DNA of 10,598 bases from Chthonomonas sp. UBA6659 (GTDB lineage Bacteria > Armatimonadota > Fimbriimonadia > Fimbriimonadales > Fimbriimonadaceae). The notes under the pieces are model-generated. The model had not been told where the DNA came from. It saw only the letters and a list, made by a program, of their open reading frames with translations, and did not search any database. The DNA is taken from the NCBI GenBank assembly GCA_002455425.1, contig DKKT01000073.1, forward strand, positions 1 through 10,598. The letters are read 5' to 3'. This document shows positions 1-6,116 of the stretch, piece by piece. Every line of letters starts with the position of its first letter. Position 1 is the first letter of the stretch. The position numbers and the translations under genes are program-made.

Positions 1-17
1 CCACCTCCCCCGATGCG

Positions 18-100
18 GCGCACGACTCATCGCCGAATCAGGGGAGGATCTTCCCAAGAAATTGCGCGCACGACTCATCGCCGAATCAGGGGAGGACCTT
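18..100. repeat. Pair of 31-bp direct repeats, 48-bp period
   Basis: Positions 18-48 and 66-96 are identical. They begin GCGCACGACTCATCG and end AATCAGGGGAGGA. After one mismatch (49 versus 97) CTT also matches, so the units are nearly identical to 52/100. The two copies are separated by 17 bases. The 3' half of each copy is the reverse complement, with one-base bulges, of the CCTCCCTGATTCCGG word found further right. Confidence 0.9.
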
Positions 101-135
101 TGTGAAAACGCCGTGAGATACCTCCCTGATTCCGG
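81..135. repeat. Inverted repeat joining the two repeat pairs
   Basis: CCGAATCAGGGGAGG (81-95) is complementary to CCTCCCTGATTCCGG (121-135), apart from one extra base on each side. This gives a potential stem of about 14 bp with a 25-base loop. It competes with the stem at 159-200 for similar sequence, so the cluster could fold in several ways. Confidence 0.65.
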
Positions 136-173
136 TTTGTGAAGATCATTGGAAGATACCTCCCTGATTCCGG
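116..173. repeat. Pair of 20-bp direct repeats, 38-bp period
   Basis: AGATACCTCCCTGATTCCGG occurs at 116-135 and again at 154-173. The bases between the copies include a second TTTGTGAA (136-143), which also lies upstream of the first copy (99-106), so the repeat period is 37-38 bp. The copies are oriented opposite to the CGAATCAGGGGAGG words at 35-47 and 83-95. Confidence 0.9.
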
Positions 174-200
174 GATGGTTTGTGCCCGGCATCGGGGAGG
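159..200. repeat. Strong 15-bp hairpin (REP-like)
   Basis: CCTCCCTGATTCCGG (159-173) pairs with CCGGCATCGGGGAGG (186-200). This gives 13 Watson-Crick pairs, one G-T pair (165/194) and one mismatch (169/190) around a 12-base loop. The hairpin is followed directly by TCGGTGAGCGAAGCGAACCGGG. It has no T-tract, so it does not look like an intrinsic terminator. The shape is typical of repetitive extragenic palindromes, but membership in such a family needs other genomic copies. Confidence 0.7.
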
Positions 201-231
201 TCGGTGAGCGAAGCGAACCGGGTGGGGTCGT

Positions 232-250
232 CCCGTCCCGCGGGAGCGGG
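232..250. repeat. GC-only hairpin
   Basis: CCCGTCCCG (232-240) is followed immediately by CGGGAGCGGG (241-250), which is complementary apart from one bulged base. It lies about 50 bases upstream of the TANNNT box of the next gene. No T-run follows it, so a terminator role is unlikely. It may be the edge of the repeat element. Confidence 0.5.
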
Positions 251-302
251 CCCCCCGATGCGTAGGAGGCCAACATCTGGCGGACGGAGCACCACGCCCC
301 GG

Positions 303-308
303 TAAGCT
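303..308 (+). promoter_or_regulatory. Probable -10 box (TAAGCT) of a leaderless transcript
   Basis: TAAGCT fits the TANNNT -10 pattern and ends exactly six bases before the ATG at 315. A transcript starting about seven bases after the box would begin at the start codon. No Shine-Dalgarno sequence lies just upstream of this ATG. A -35 element is not obvious. The same spacing recurs at 1374-1379 and 8800-8805, which is the main support. Confidence 0.5.
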
Positions 309-314
309 CCGCGA

Positions 315-1310
315 ATGTCTGCTCTGGCCCTGGCGGCTGCCATGTTCCTTTCTCCCCAAGATGTCCTGACCATCGTCGGCAAAGCCGGGCCAGGAAAGGG
401 CAAGCACATCGTCCTCCTCGCCGGCGACGAGGAGTACCGTTCGGAAGAGGCGTTTCCCCAACTCGCTAAGATCCTCGCCGAGCGACACGGGTTCACGTGT
501 ACCGTCGTCTTCTCGCTGAACGCTCGCGGCGAGATCGACCCCAATGTCCAGACCCACCAGCCCGGCATCGAGGCGCTCGATCGCGCGGACCTTTGCGTCA
601 TGCAGCTCCGCTTTCGTCAATGGCCGGATGCGCAGATGAAGCACTTCGTCGACTACTATCGGTCGGGCAAGCCGATCCTTGCCCTCCGGACGAGCACCCA
701 CGCCTTTTCGTACCCGCCCGAGTCGACGAGCGCTTACCGAGCCTACGGCTTTCAGAGCAAAGACTGGCCGGGCGGCTTTGGCAAGCAAGCGCTCGGCGAG
801 AACTGGGTCAGCCACTGGGGCAACCACGGATCCCAGGCAACCCTCGGCGTCGTCGAGCCTTCGCAGCGCCTGCACCCCGTACTGCGTGGCGTGACCGAGG
901 TCTTTGGCCCGACCGACGTCTACGAAGTCTCCCTGCCCGCCGACGCGACGATCCTGATGCGCGGCCAGGTCCTCACCGGGATGGAGCGGACAAGCTCCGC
1001 CGCCACCGATCGGAAGAAAACGGTCCAAGGCATCGAGCAACCGGTGAACGAGCCGGCCATGCCGATCGTTTGGTACCGCCGGCCCACAAACCCGGCCGGG
1101 AAGCAAAACGAGATCCTCGTGACGACGATGGGGGCTGCCACCGACCTTCTCGACCCCGGATTCCGCCGACTGCTGGTCAACGGCACCTACTGGCTCCTCG
1201 GACTGGATGTGCCCAAGAGCGCGAGTGTCGATTTCGTGGGTCGCTATGACGCGTCGCCGTTTGGATTCGACGGTTTCAAGAAAGGCGTCAAACCACGCGA
1301 TCTTCTTTGA
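315..1310 (+). CDS. ThuA-like domain protein
   Basis: The protein has 331 residues. It resembles the ThuA (trehalose-utilisation) domain proteins common in Planctomycetes and related bacteria, which have a class I glutamine-amidotransferase-like fold. The supporting features are a first strand and loop with VLLAGDEEYRSEE (33-45), a central PILALRTSTHAF segment (120-131), and an HWGNHG motif (167-172). Family members are often linked to sugar or polysaccharide metabolism, but few have a proven reaction. The N-terminus (residues 1-13, MSALALAAAMFLS) is hydrophobic but has no basic residues, so export is uncertain. The ATG at 315 is preferred because a TANNNT box sits six bases upstream. The gene stands alone: 314 bases of repeats precede it and 75 bases separate it from the next start. 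Family call firm, function open. Confidence 0.85.
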   Translation: MSALALAAAMFLSPQDVLTIVGKAGPGKGKHIVLLAGDEEYRSEEAFPQLAKILAERHGFTCTVVFSLNARGEIDPNVQTHQPGIEALDRADLCVMQLRFRQWPDAQMKHFVDYYRSGKPILALRTSTHAFSYPPESTSAYRAYGFQSKDWPGGFGKQALGENWVSHWGNHGSQATLGVVEPSQRLHPVLRGVTEVFGPTDVYEVSLPADATILMRGQVLTGMERTSSAATDRKKTVQGIEQPVNEPAMPIVWYRRPTNPAGKQNEILVTTMGAATDLLDPGFRRLLVNGTYWLLGLDVPKSASVDFVGRYDASPFGFDGFKKGVKPRDLL

Positions 1311-1370
1311 AGAACGGCCGGTGGGAAACCTGTGGAAAACTCCCAATGTATCCCCCCCTCGATTGAGCCC

Positions 1371-1379
1371 TGTTACAAT
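1371..1379 (+). promoter_or_regulatory. Extended -10 promoter (TGTTACAAT) of a leaderless transcript
   Basis: TGTTACAAT matches the extended -10 form TGNTATAAT with one change. The TACAAT hexamer (1374-1379) ends six bases before the ATG at 1386, so the start codon would be the 5' end of the mRNA. The expected -35 position is C-rich and unlike TTGACA, which is common for extended -10 promoters. There is no Shine-Dalgarno sequence. Confidence 0.6.
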
Positions 1380-1385
1380 CTCCTC

Positions 1386-1632
1386 ATGAAGCGAATGCTA
1401 ATCTGCTTGGTCGTCGCTCTTCACCCCGAAAGCCTTTTCAGAGCGTCGAAAGTGCAAGACACTGGGTCCCCAACTCGGCGGAAAAGTATGGGATGTCTTT
1501 TCGGTCGATGAAGGCACGGAGACTTGGGTGCAAAATGGCGTTGTCCGGACGCGCAACATGCTGAAGTACACGATGGTTGAACAGGGCAAGCTGATCACGT
1601 GGCCCGTGGGCGGTGGAGGTAATCCGGACTGA
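1386..1632 (+). pseudogene. Small secreted-protein gene with an apparent frameshift
   Basis: The ATG at 1386 opens a signal-peptide-like start, MKRMLICLVVAL. That frame then turns into low-quality sequence and stops after about 42 codons. The next frame is open from 1402 to the TGA at 1630-1632. It reads as a sensible small domain containing LGGKVWDVFSVDEGTETW, then RNMLKYTMVEQGKLITWPV and a glycine-rich end. Joining the two by removing one base between about 1402 and 1440 gives a protein of about 82 residues. Runs of CCCC (1424-1427) and TTTT (1434-1437) are likely sites. The downstream part has no usable ATG near its start. Its TGA overlaps the next gene's ATG (TGATG), and GGAGGT near its end is that gene's ribosome binding site, so the downstream frame looks genuine. 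The product is not recognised. The shift could be a real mutation or a sequence error. Confidence 0.5.
1615..1620 (+). promoter_or_regulatory. Shine-Dalgarno GGAGGT
   Basis: GGAGGT lies 11 bases upstream of the ATG at 1632, inside the end of the preceding small reading frame. The spacing is slightly long, but the match is strong. It supports choosing 1632 and coupling to the upstream frame. Confidence 0.5.
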
Positions 1633-2576
1633 TGGTTGCCATCTCCTGTTCGGTCGCCTGGTTATTGAGCCAGGCAACTCCCGCCGTGGTCTTCGCCATT
1701 GGTGGTTCGAATTCGGTGTCCGACCTGAAAGCACTCGTCAGCGCCGACCGCCCCGAGCTGAAGCGAATTGCGGAGGAGCGAGGCTATTCGATCGTTGAGT
1801 TCTCAGAGGGAGTCGTCGTCGAGATCGGAGATCCGCTCGGGGTCGATCGGCGTCGTGCGCGATGCGCGATCCTCCGTGCGCTCGCTGATAGTAACGGCAC
1901 GATCCGTCTCGGCGATCTCGGAACCGACGCACGTGAGGAGATGAGACGACAGCTCTCAGCTTACTCAGCAAACCCGGATTACCGTGGGATTGGAGATTCG
2001 GACAAGACCCCTGTGCGGTTCCAGTGGGGCGCTGCCATCAAGATTGAAGGAGAAGGGAAGTCGTTTGCGACGTTCAACTTCATTTCGCCGCCGTCGGGGC
2101 CTTCTCCCGATCCGGTCAAGCTTCCTGATGTGGCAATCCGCGAAAATCGAAGTAAGGCCGTCGTGGACGAGGTGGATAACTCCCTCTTCGAAACCCGATT
2201 TGTTTCGGCCAGAATGGGTAGCGGGGTCACCTCCAGGTCGCGCCTCATTGTCGTCTATGTCACCAAGAAGGAACAGGAGTCGGCGCAAGCCTTAGCCGAA
2301 TTCGAGAATGTGGCGGCGACGCTGAAGGATCGTCTCGGCGCGAAAGAGCCCCAGGCCGGAGAGGCATTCAGCGCTCTAACCCCGGAAATGCAGGCCGGAC
2401 TGAACGCGGACATGCGCGCGAACTTCCGTCGCCTCGGATTCACCGACGTCGAGGATGCGCGGCGGTGGCTCCTGCGCACGAAAGTCGTGAGCGCGAGAAC
2501 GCACTTTCAACTCGACTGCACGATCATGGGTTCAAACGGAATACCGACGAGCGTCTCATTCACGCTCGTGCCCTGA
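1632..2576 (+). CDS. Hypothetical secreted protein
   Basis: The protein has 314 residues and I do not recognise a family. Residues 1-22 (MVAISCSVAWLLSQ then ATPAVVFA) look like a signal peptide, though without an N-terminal basic residue. After that comes a charged stretch beginning DLKALV at about 31, a strand-rich middle part (about 125-210), a helical segment (about 212-236) and a C-terminal helical segment (about 248-284) containing LTPEMQAGLNADMRANFRRLGF. The mature protein is polar with no further membrane segment, consistent with a periplasmic or secreted role. The start at 1632 overlaps the TGA of the upstream small frame and is preceded by GGAGGT. Codon third positions seem less GC-rich than in the flanking genes, which is an impression by eye. 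The two genes probably form one unit. No function is proposed. Confidence 0.7.
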   Translation: MVAISCSVAWLLSQATPAVVFAIGGSNSVSDLKALVSADRPELKRIAEERGYSIVEFSEGVVVEIGDPLGVDRRRARCAILRALADSNGTIRLGDLGTDAREEMRRQLSAYSANPDYRGIGDSDKTPVRFQWGAAIKIEGEGKSFATFNFISPPSGPSPDPVKLPDVAIRENRSKAVVDEVDNSLFETRFVSARMGSGVTSRSRLIVVYVTKKEQESAQALAEFENVAATLKDRLGAKEPQAGEAFSALTPEMQAGLNADMRANFRRLGFTDVEDARRWLLRTKVVSARTHFQLDCTIMGSNGIPTSVSFTLVP

Positions 2577-2577
2577 A

Positions 2578-2622
2578 GGCCTCGCTTGGTCCCAGGCCCC
2601 CTTGCGTGCGGGTTTGTTTTTT
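2578..2622 (+). terminator. Possible weak terminator
   Basis: GGCCT (2578-2582) can pair with AGGCC (2594-2598), and a T-rich tract TTTGTTTTTT follows at 2613-2622. The stem is only 5 bp with an 11-base loop, and it is separated from the T-tract by about 14 bases. This is a poor match to an intrinsic terminator. It also overlaps the promoter proposed for the regulator gene. Confidence 0.25.
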
Positions 2623-2631
2623 CAGTATCAT
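2602..2631 (+). promoter_or_regulatory. Promoter of the winged-helix regulator operon
   Basis: TATCAT (2626-2631) is a good -10 hexamer, with TTGCGT (2602-2607) 18 bases upstream as a partial -35. The -10 ends eight bases before the ATG at 2640, so the leader would be absent or only one or two bases long. No Shine-Dalgarno sequence is present. The 3' end of the -10 touches the inverted repeat at 2631-2646. Confidence 0.5.
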
Positions 2632-2646
2632 TCTCAATAATGAGAA
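2631..2646. promoter_or_regulatory. Candidate operator: inverted repeat over the start codon
   Basis: TTCTCA (2631-2636) and TGAGAA (2641-2646) are perfect inverted arms around the spacer ATAA. The repeat starts at the last base of the -10 box and covers the ATG at 2640-2642. A protein bound here would block transcription start. The gene it overlaps encodes a DNA-binding protein, so autoregulation is the natural inference. No second copy was found in the window. Confidence 0.5.
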
Positions 2647-3188
2647 CAAAGCTCTCCCGCAATGAGCTGATCGCCCATCCGGTGCGCCTGAGCATTCTCG
2701 GCGCGCTCGCCGGGCGCGAGCTCACGGCGGAGCAGTTGGGCCAGATTCTCGACGACATCCCGCGCCCGTCGCTCTATCGGCACATCGCGTTGCTGGTCGA
2801 GGGTGGGCAGATCCAGGTCGTTTCCGAACTGCGCCGGCGCGGGCGGTCGACCCGGTTGCTCGCCCTCAGTGACGGAGCCGGCCGCCTCGACCGCTCGGCG
2901 ATCGATCCCGAGGATGTCGACGAGAATCGGCATCTCGTCGACACGTTCTTCGCGCGGCAGATGGCGGGTTACGCCAACGCGATCCGCGACCCTTCGATCT
3001 CGCCGGGAGACTGGCGGTTGCTGGGGACCGTGCTGACGCTCAGCGAGGAAGAAGAGCGCGAGCTTCTATCCGGCCTTCAGGTGTTGATCGAATCGTTCGA
3101 TGATCGCCCCGCCAGCGGTCGACGGCGACGAACCCTGATCTTCGGCAGCCTACCGAATCGCGATTTGCCCACTCAGACCCAGGAGTAG
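2640..3188 (+). CDS. Winged-helix (ArsR-like) transcriptional regulator
   Basis: The protein has 182 residues. Residues about 5-75 form a helix-turn-helix/winged-helix domain. The opening segment NELIAHPVRLSILGAL (8-23) is typical of ArsR-like HTH proteins, and PRPSLYRHIALLVEGG (41-56) is the probable recognition helix region. An Arg-rich wing (RRRGRSTR) follows. The remainder is acidic and helical, without an evident metal-binding cysteine cluster, so it is more likely a ligand-binding or dimerisation part than a classical ArsR metal sensor. The ATG at 2640 is preferred to an upstream in-frame TTG at 2586, because that extension would read through the promoter and has no ribosome binding site. 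The stop is four bases before the next ATG, and the ribosome binding site of that gene overlaps it, so this gene probably controls the serine hydrolase downstream. Confidence 0.85.
   Translation: MRTKLSRNELIAHPVRLSILGALAGRELTAEQLGQILDDIPRPSLYRHIALLVEGGQIQVVSELRRRGRSTRLLALSDGAGRLDRSAIDPEDVDENRHLVDTFFARQMAGYANAIRDPSISPGDWRLLGTVLTLSEEEERELLSGLQVLIESFDDRPASGRRRRTLIFGSLPNRDLPTQTQE
3181..3185 (+). promoter_or_regulatory. Shine-Dalgarno AGGAG
   Basis: AGGAG sits seven bases upstream of the ATG at 3193 and abuts the TAG stop of the regulator gene. It sets the start of the serine hydrolase and supports co-translation of the pair. Confidence 0.75.
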
Positions 3189-3192
3189 AACC

Positions 3193-4599
3193 ATGACCTT
3201 CCTTTCCACGATCGCGGCTCTGGCCGCTACCGTTCAACCCTCGCCATCGACCCTGATCGAAGAGTGGCTCACCTCCCTGAATGCAGGTTCTCTCGAGGCC
3301 TGTCGCGTCTTCCATCGGCGAGCGCCGTGGCCTGCGAAGGCGGACGAGGTCGCGGAACAGAGCTTCGCCCTGTTCCGGCGGACCGGCGGATTCACCCGAG
3401 TGCGCGACCTGCCCGATCGCGAGGGCCGGACCGAAGTTCTGGTTCGGGCCAAGCTGATCGACGACTACCGGATTTTCGCCATCGGAAAGAACGCCGAGGG
3501 CGCCCTCGAACCCAGCGTCACGTCTCCGCCGCGGGCGCTCCTTCTCAAGGAGGTCCCGGTGGCGACCCGGGAGACCTTGCCGTCCCGGGTTCAAGCGTAC
3601 ATCCAGGGGCTCGCCCGTGCCGGGCGTTTCAGTGGGGCCTATGCGTTGGCCGAAGGCGACGTCGTTTTGGCGAAAGGCGCGTTCGGATTGGCTCACCGGG
3701 GCTTCGGGGTGAAGAACCGGTTCGATACGAAGTTCAATCTCGCTTCGATGGGGAAGATGTTCACCGCGATCGCGATCGGCCGTTTGGTGGATGCCGGAAA
3801 GCTCAGATTCGACACGAAGATCGGAGAGATTCTGCCCGACTATCCGAATGCCACCGTCCGCGATCAGGTGACGCTCCGCATGCTCCTCAGCCATTCGTCC
3901 GGGCTTGGCGACATGTTCACCCCGGCGTTTGTCGAGGGCTCGAAGGACCGCTGGAAGACGGTCGACTCAGTGCTGCCGCTCTTCCAGGACGAGCCGCTGC
4001 GGTTCGAGCCCGGCAAGGGTCAGTCCTACAGTAACGCCGGCTACGTTCTCCTCGGCAAGGTGATCGAAAAGGTGTCCGGCCAAGAGTACTGGAGATTCCT
4101 TGAGGAGCAGGTCTTCGATCCGCTCGGGATGAAGGACACCGGTGCATTCGAAATGGACCGCGACACTCCGAACCTCGCTTTCGGCTACACGAACGAGCCG
4201 CTCGATGGGTCCGTGACCTTGGGCGAACCGTACAACAACCTTTTCATGCACATCGCGAAAGGGAGTCCGGCCGGGGGTTCGTTCTCGACGGTTCCCGACC
4301 TGCTCAAGTTCGCGACGGGTCTTCGATCGGGCAAGCTGGTGAGGCCTGCGACCTTGCGCACCATGACGACGCTAAGCCAGGGCTTTCCGGACTATGGGCT
4401 GGGGTTCCAGCTTCGGCCGCTTCCGAGCGGTGGCATGGCTTACGGCCACGGTGGCGGCTTTCCCGGGATCAGCGGCGAACTGATCATCTATCCGGGGTCG
4501 GGCTACACGTTCGTCGCGCTCGCGAACTACGACCTGGAAGCGATGCGGGCGGTCGCACGGGTGCGCATGCTGGTCGGCGACGTGATTTCCGACCACTGA
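3193..4599 (+). CDS. Beta-lactamase-family (class C-like) serine hydrolase
   Basis: The protein has 468 residues. The catalytic domain spans about 130-460. It has the three active-site motifs of the class C beta-lactamase/DD-peptidase/esterase group: SMGK (Ser185, Lys188), YSN (Tyr279-Asn281) and GHGGG (418-422), which stands in for the KTG-type motif. LLSHSSGLGD (231-240) is also typical of this group. Residues about 18-125 form a separate N-terminal part (LIEEWLTSLNAGSLEACRVF at its start) that resembles the small alpha/beta accessory domains seen in related proteins. Substrate cannot be told from sequence: peptidoglycan peptides, D-amino-acid peptides or esters are all possible. The first 19 residues are hydrophobic but lack basic residues, so export is only probable. 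AGGAG at 3181 fixes the start. The gene is co-transcribed with the regulator just upstream. Confidence 0.92.
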   Translation: MTFLSTIAALAATVQPSPSTLIEEWLTSLNAGSLEACRVFHRRAPWPAKADEVAEQSFALFRRTGGFTRVRDLPDREGRTEVLVRAKLIDDYRIFAIGKNAEGALEPSVTSPPRALLLKEVPVATRETLPSRVQAYIQGLARAGRFSGAYALAEGDVVLAKGAFGLAHRGFGVKNRFDTKFNLASMGKMFTAIAIGRLVDAGKLRFDTKIGEILPDYPNATVRDQVTLRMLLSHSSGLGDMFTPAFVEGSKDRWKTVDSVLPLFQDEPLRFEPGKGQSYSNAGYVLLGKVIEKVSGQEYWRFLEEQVFDPLGMKDTGAFEMDRDTPNLAFGYTNEPLDGSVTLGEPYNNLFMHIAKGSPAGGSFSTVPDLLKFATGLRSGKLVRPATLRTMTTLSQGFPDYGLGFQLRPLPSGGMAYGHGGGFPGISGELIIYPGSGYTFVALANYDLEAMRAVARVRMLVGDVISDH

Positions 4600-4637
4600 A
4601 CCGAACATGGGAGAGCCCGTTACGTCTCCGCCCCGGG

Positions 4638-6116
4638 ATGACGAACCGAGCTCTCCTACTCCTGACCTCGCCGGCGTTCGCCGCGGTCATGGCGATTTCA
4701 TGGGCAATGCAGCGGCAACCAGGGGGCGCAGGGCGCGTCTACCCTCCACCCACGCGCGGCTGGGAGCAGGGCACGATTCTCTTGGGGAATCCGACCGATC
4801 GCTCGATCGAGATCGTGATCCATCCGAAGATGGACGGCACAGGGACGATCGCGTACGGCACAGCCACGCTCTCGGAGCGATCTCCCTCCTTCGGGTTGAA
4901 GGCGGGAAAGCCAAGCCGGATCACGCTGAACGGTCTCCGACCGGACACGAGCTATCGCTATCGTCTCACGATTCGAAACACCGAGAGTGAGGCCCAGAGT
5001 CCCGAGTATCGGATTCAGACCCAGCGCGCTCAGGGAGAGAGTTTCAGCTTCTTCGTTCAGGGTGACTCCCACCCCGAGCGAAATCCGAAGATGAACATAC
5101 CTGCCCTTTATCAGAGAACCTTGGAGACCGCCGCCGAAGAACAGCCGGACTTCTTCGTGTGCATGGGGGACGACTTCAGTGTCGATACGCTTCATGAGCG
5201 GACTGCGGGAACGATCGAGGGCGTGTACCGAAAACAGGTGCCCTACCTTGGCCTCGTGGCGCACTCGTCGCCGCTGTTCCTGGTGAACGGCAACCATGAA
5301 CAGGCGTCGAAAGCAAACTACGACGGGACGGCCGCAAGCCTTGGTGTCCTGGTGCAGAACGCACGAAACCGGAACTTCGCCCAGCCGGCTCCCGATGGGT
5401 TCTACTCGGGAAACCCTGAGGAGCTGAAACACATCGGTCATCTCCGGAATTACTTCGCCTGGACTTGGGGCGATGCCCTGTTCGTCGTGATCGACCCCTA
5501 CTGGCACTCGGAGGTCGCCGTGGACAATGCCGTCGGCAAGGGCCCGAGGAGCGACGGCGGCGGCAAACGCAACCGTGACCTTTGGAACGTCACGTTGGGC
5601 GAGCGCCAGTATCGGTGGCTCACGAAGACCCTGGAGGAGAGCCAAGCGAAGTACAAATTCGTGTTTGCTCACCACGTCCACGGAACGGGCAGGGGCGGCG
5701 TGGAGAATGCTCCCTATTTCGAGTGGGGCGGTAAGGGTCGCGACGGCGCGGACGAATTCAAGGCGAAACGGCCCGGATGGGCGCTGCCCATCCATCAGCT
5801 CTTCGTGAAGACGGGGGTGACGATTTTCTTCCAAGGGCACGATCACATCTTCTGCCGCCAGGAGTTGGACGGGGTGATCTATCAATCGACACCTGTTCCC
5901 GCGGATGGCTCAAATGAGTTGATCAACGGCGATGCCTACCGATCGGGCGACAAGGTCGTCGGGGCGGGATTGGTCCGTGTCGGGGTGTCGCCGGAGAAAG
6001 TCACGGTGGAGTTCCGTCGATCGTTCCTTCCGGACGCCGAAAAGGAGGGGCATCGGCATGGTGAAGTCGCCCACCGATATGAAGTCAAGCCCAAAGGCGC
6101 AAGGAGCGGCAAGTGA
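4638..6116 (+). CDS. Secreted metallophosphoesterase with N-terminal Fn3-like domain
   Basis: The protein has 492 residues. Residues 1-23 look like a signal peptide (Arg4, then a hydrophobic run). Residues about 42-130 look like an Fn3-like beta domain ending in LNGLRPDTSYRYRL. The catalytic domain follows with all five metallophosphoesterase blocks: GDSH (142-145), GDD (177-179), GNHE (218-221), AHHVH (344-348) and GHDH (400-403). The domain order resembles purple acid phosphatases. However, the Tyr that gives those enzymes their colour should lie three residues after Asp178 and is Ser181 here, so it is a different subgroup. It probably hydrolyses phosphomonoesters or diesters outside the cytoplasm. 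The C-terminus has a His-rich stretch, GHRHGEVAH. No Shine-Dalgarno or TANNNT box lies directly before the ATG at 4638, so the start is less certain. It is a paralogue of the gene at 7450. Confidence 0.9.
   Translation: MTNRALLLLTSPAFAAVMAISWAMQRQPGGAGRVYPPPTRGWEQGTILLGNPTDRSIEIVIHPKMDGTGTIAYGTATLSERSPSFGLKAGKPSRITLNGLRPDTSYRYRLTIRNTESEAQSPEYRIQTQRAQGESFSFFVQGDSHPERNPKMNIPALYQRTLETAAEEQPDFFVCMGDDFSVDTLHERTAGTIEGVYRKQVPYLGLVAHSSPLFLVNGNHEQASKANYDGTAASLGVLVQNARNRNFAQPAPDGFYSGNPEELKHIGHLRNYFAWTWGDALFVVIDPYWHSEVAVDNAVGKGPRSDGGGKRNRDLWNVTLGERQYRWLTKTLEESQAKYKFVFAHHVHGTGRGGVENAPYFEWGGKGRDGADEFKAKRPGWALPIHQLFVKTGVTIFFQGHDHIFCRQELDGVIYQSTPVPADGSNELINGDAYRSGDKVVGAGLVRVGVSPEKVTVEFRRSFLPDAEKEGHRHGEVAHRYEVKPKGARSGK
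6101..6106 (+). promoter_or_regulatory. Shine-Dalgarno AAGGAG for a GTG start
   Basis: AAGGAG lies six bases upstream of the GTG at 6113, inside the last codons of the metallophosphoesterase gene. It decides in favour of the GTG start and of the GTGA stop-start overlap. Confidence 0.75.

Larger units (their letters stand above)
1..314. other. Gene-free leader region with a cluster of short repeats
   Basis: No convincing coding sequence was found. An open frame runs in from base 1, but it is only about 34 codons and simply reads the repeats. The stretch is filled with direct and inverted copies of CCTCCCYGATNCCGG / CGAATCAGGGGAGG-like words. There are further short matches: CCCCCGATGCG at 7-17 recurs at 252-262, and the complementary GCATCGGGGAGG occurs at 189-200. 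TTTGTGAA occurs at 99-106 and 136-143. From about 203 the sequence GTGAGCGAAGCGAACCGGG leads into a GC hairpin. The last 50 bases hold a likely promoter for the gene at 315. The density of related words suggests degenerate copies of a dispersed REP-like element, which is inferred. Confidence 0.6.

Noticed and set aside
1..105. 3' end of an upstream gene running in from base 1
   Set aside because: The open frame is about 34 codons long and consists of repeat DNA; the 48-bp period simply keeps the frame open.
18..173. Regular repeats suggesting a small CRISPR array
   Set aside because: Only two copies of each repeat exist, the gaps are 17-18 bases, the two pairs differ in sequence and orientation, and no cas gene is present.
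1331..1339. TGTGGAAAA as a DnaA-box variant and possible origin
   Set aside because: There is a single isolated copy, with no AT-rich unwinding region and no dnaA or dnaN gene nearby.
75..1346. Long minus-strand open frame opposite the ThuA-like gene
   Set aside because: Its translation is rich in Arg, His and Gly, as expected of antisense to a high-GC gene, while the + strand encodes a clear ThuA-like protein.
4600..4637. Promoter or terminator between the serine hydrolase and the first metallophosphoesterase
   Set aside because: The 38-base gap has no hairpin with a T-tract and no convincing -10 box at the right distance, so nothing is claimed.
4698..5885. 395-codon minus-strand open frame
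   Set aside because: It lies wholly within the metallophosphoesterase gene on the opposite strand, shows no domain signature, and is explained by high GC content.
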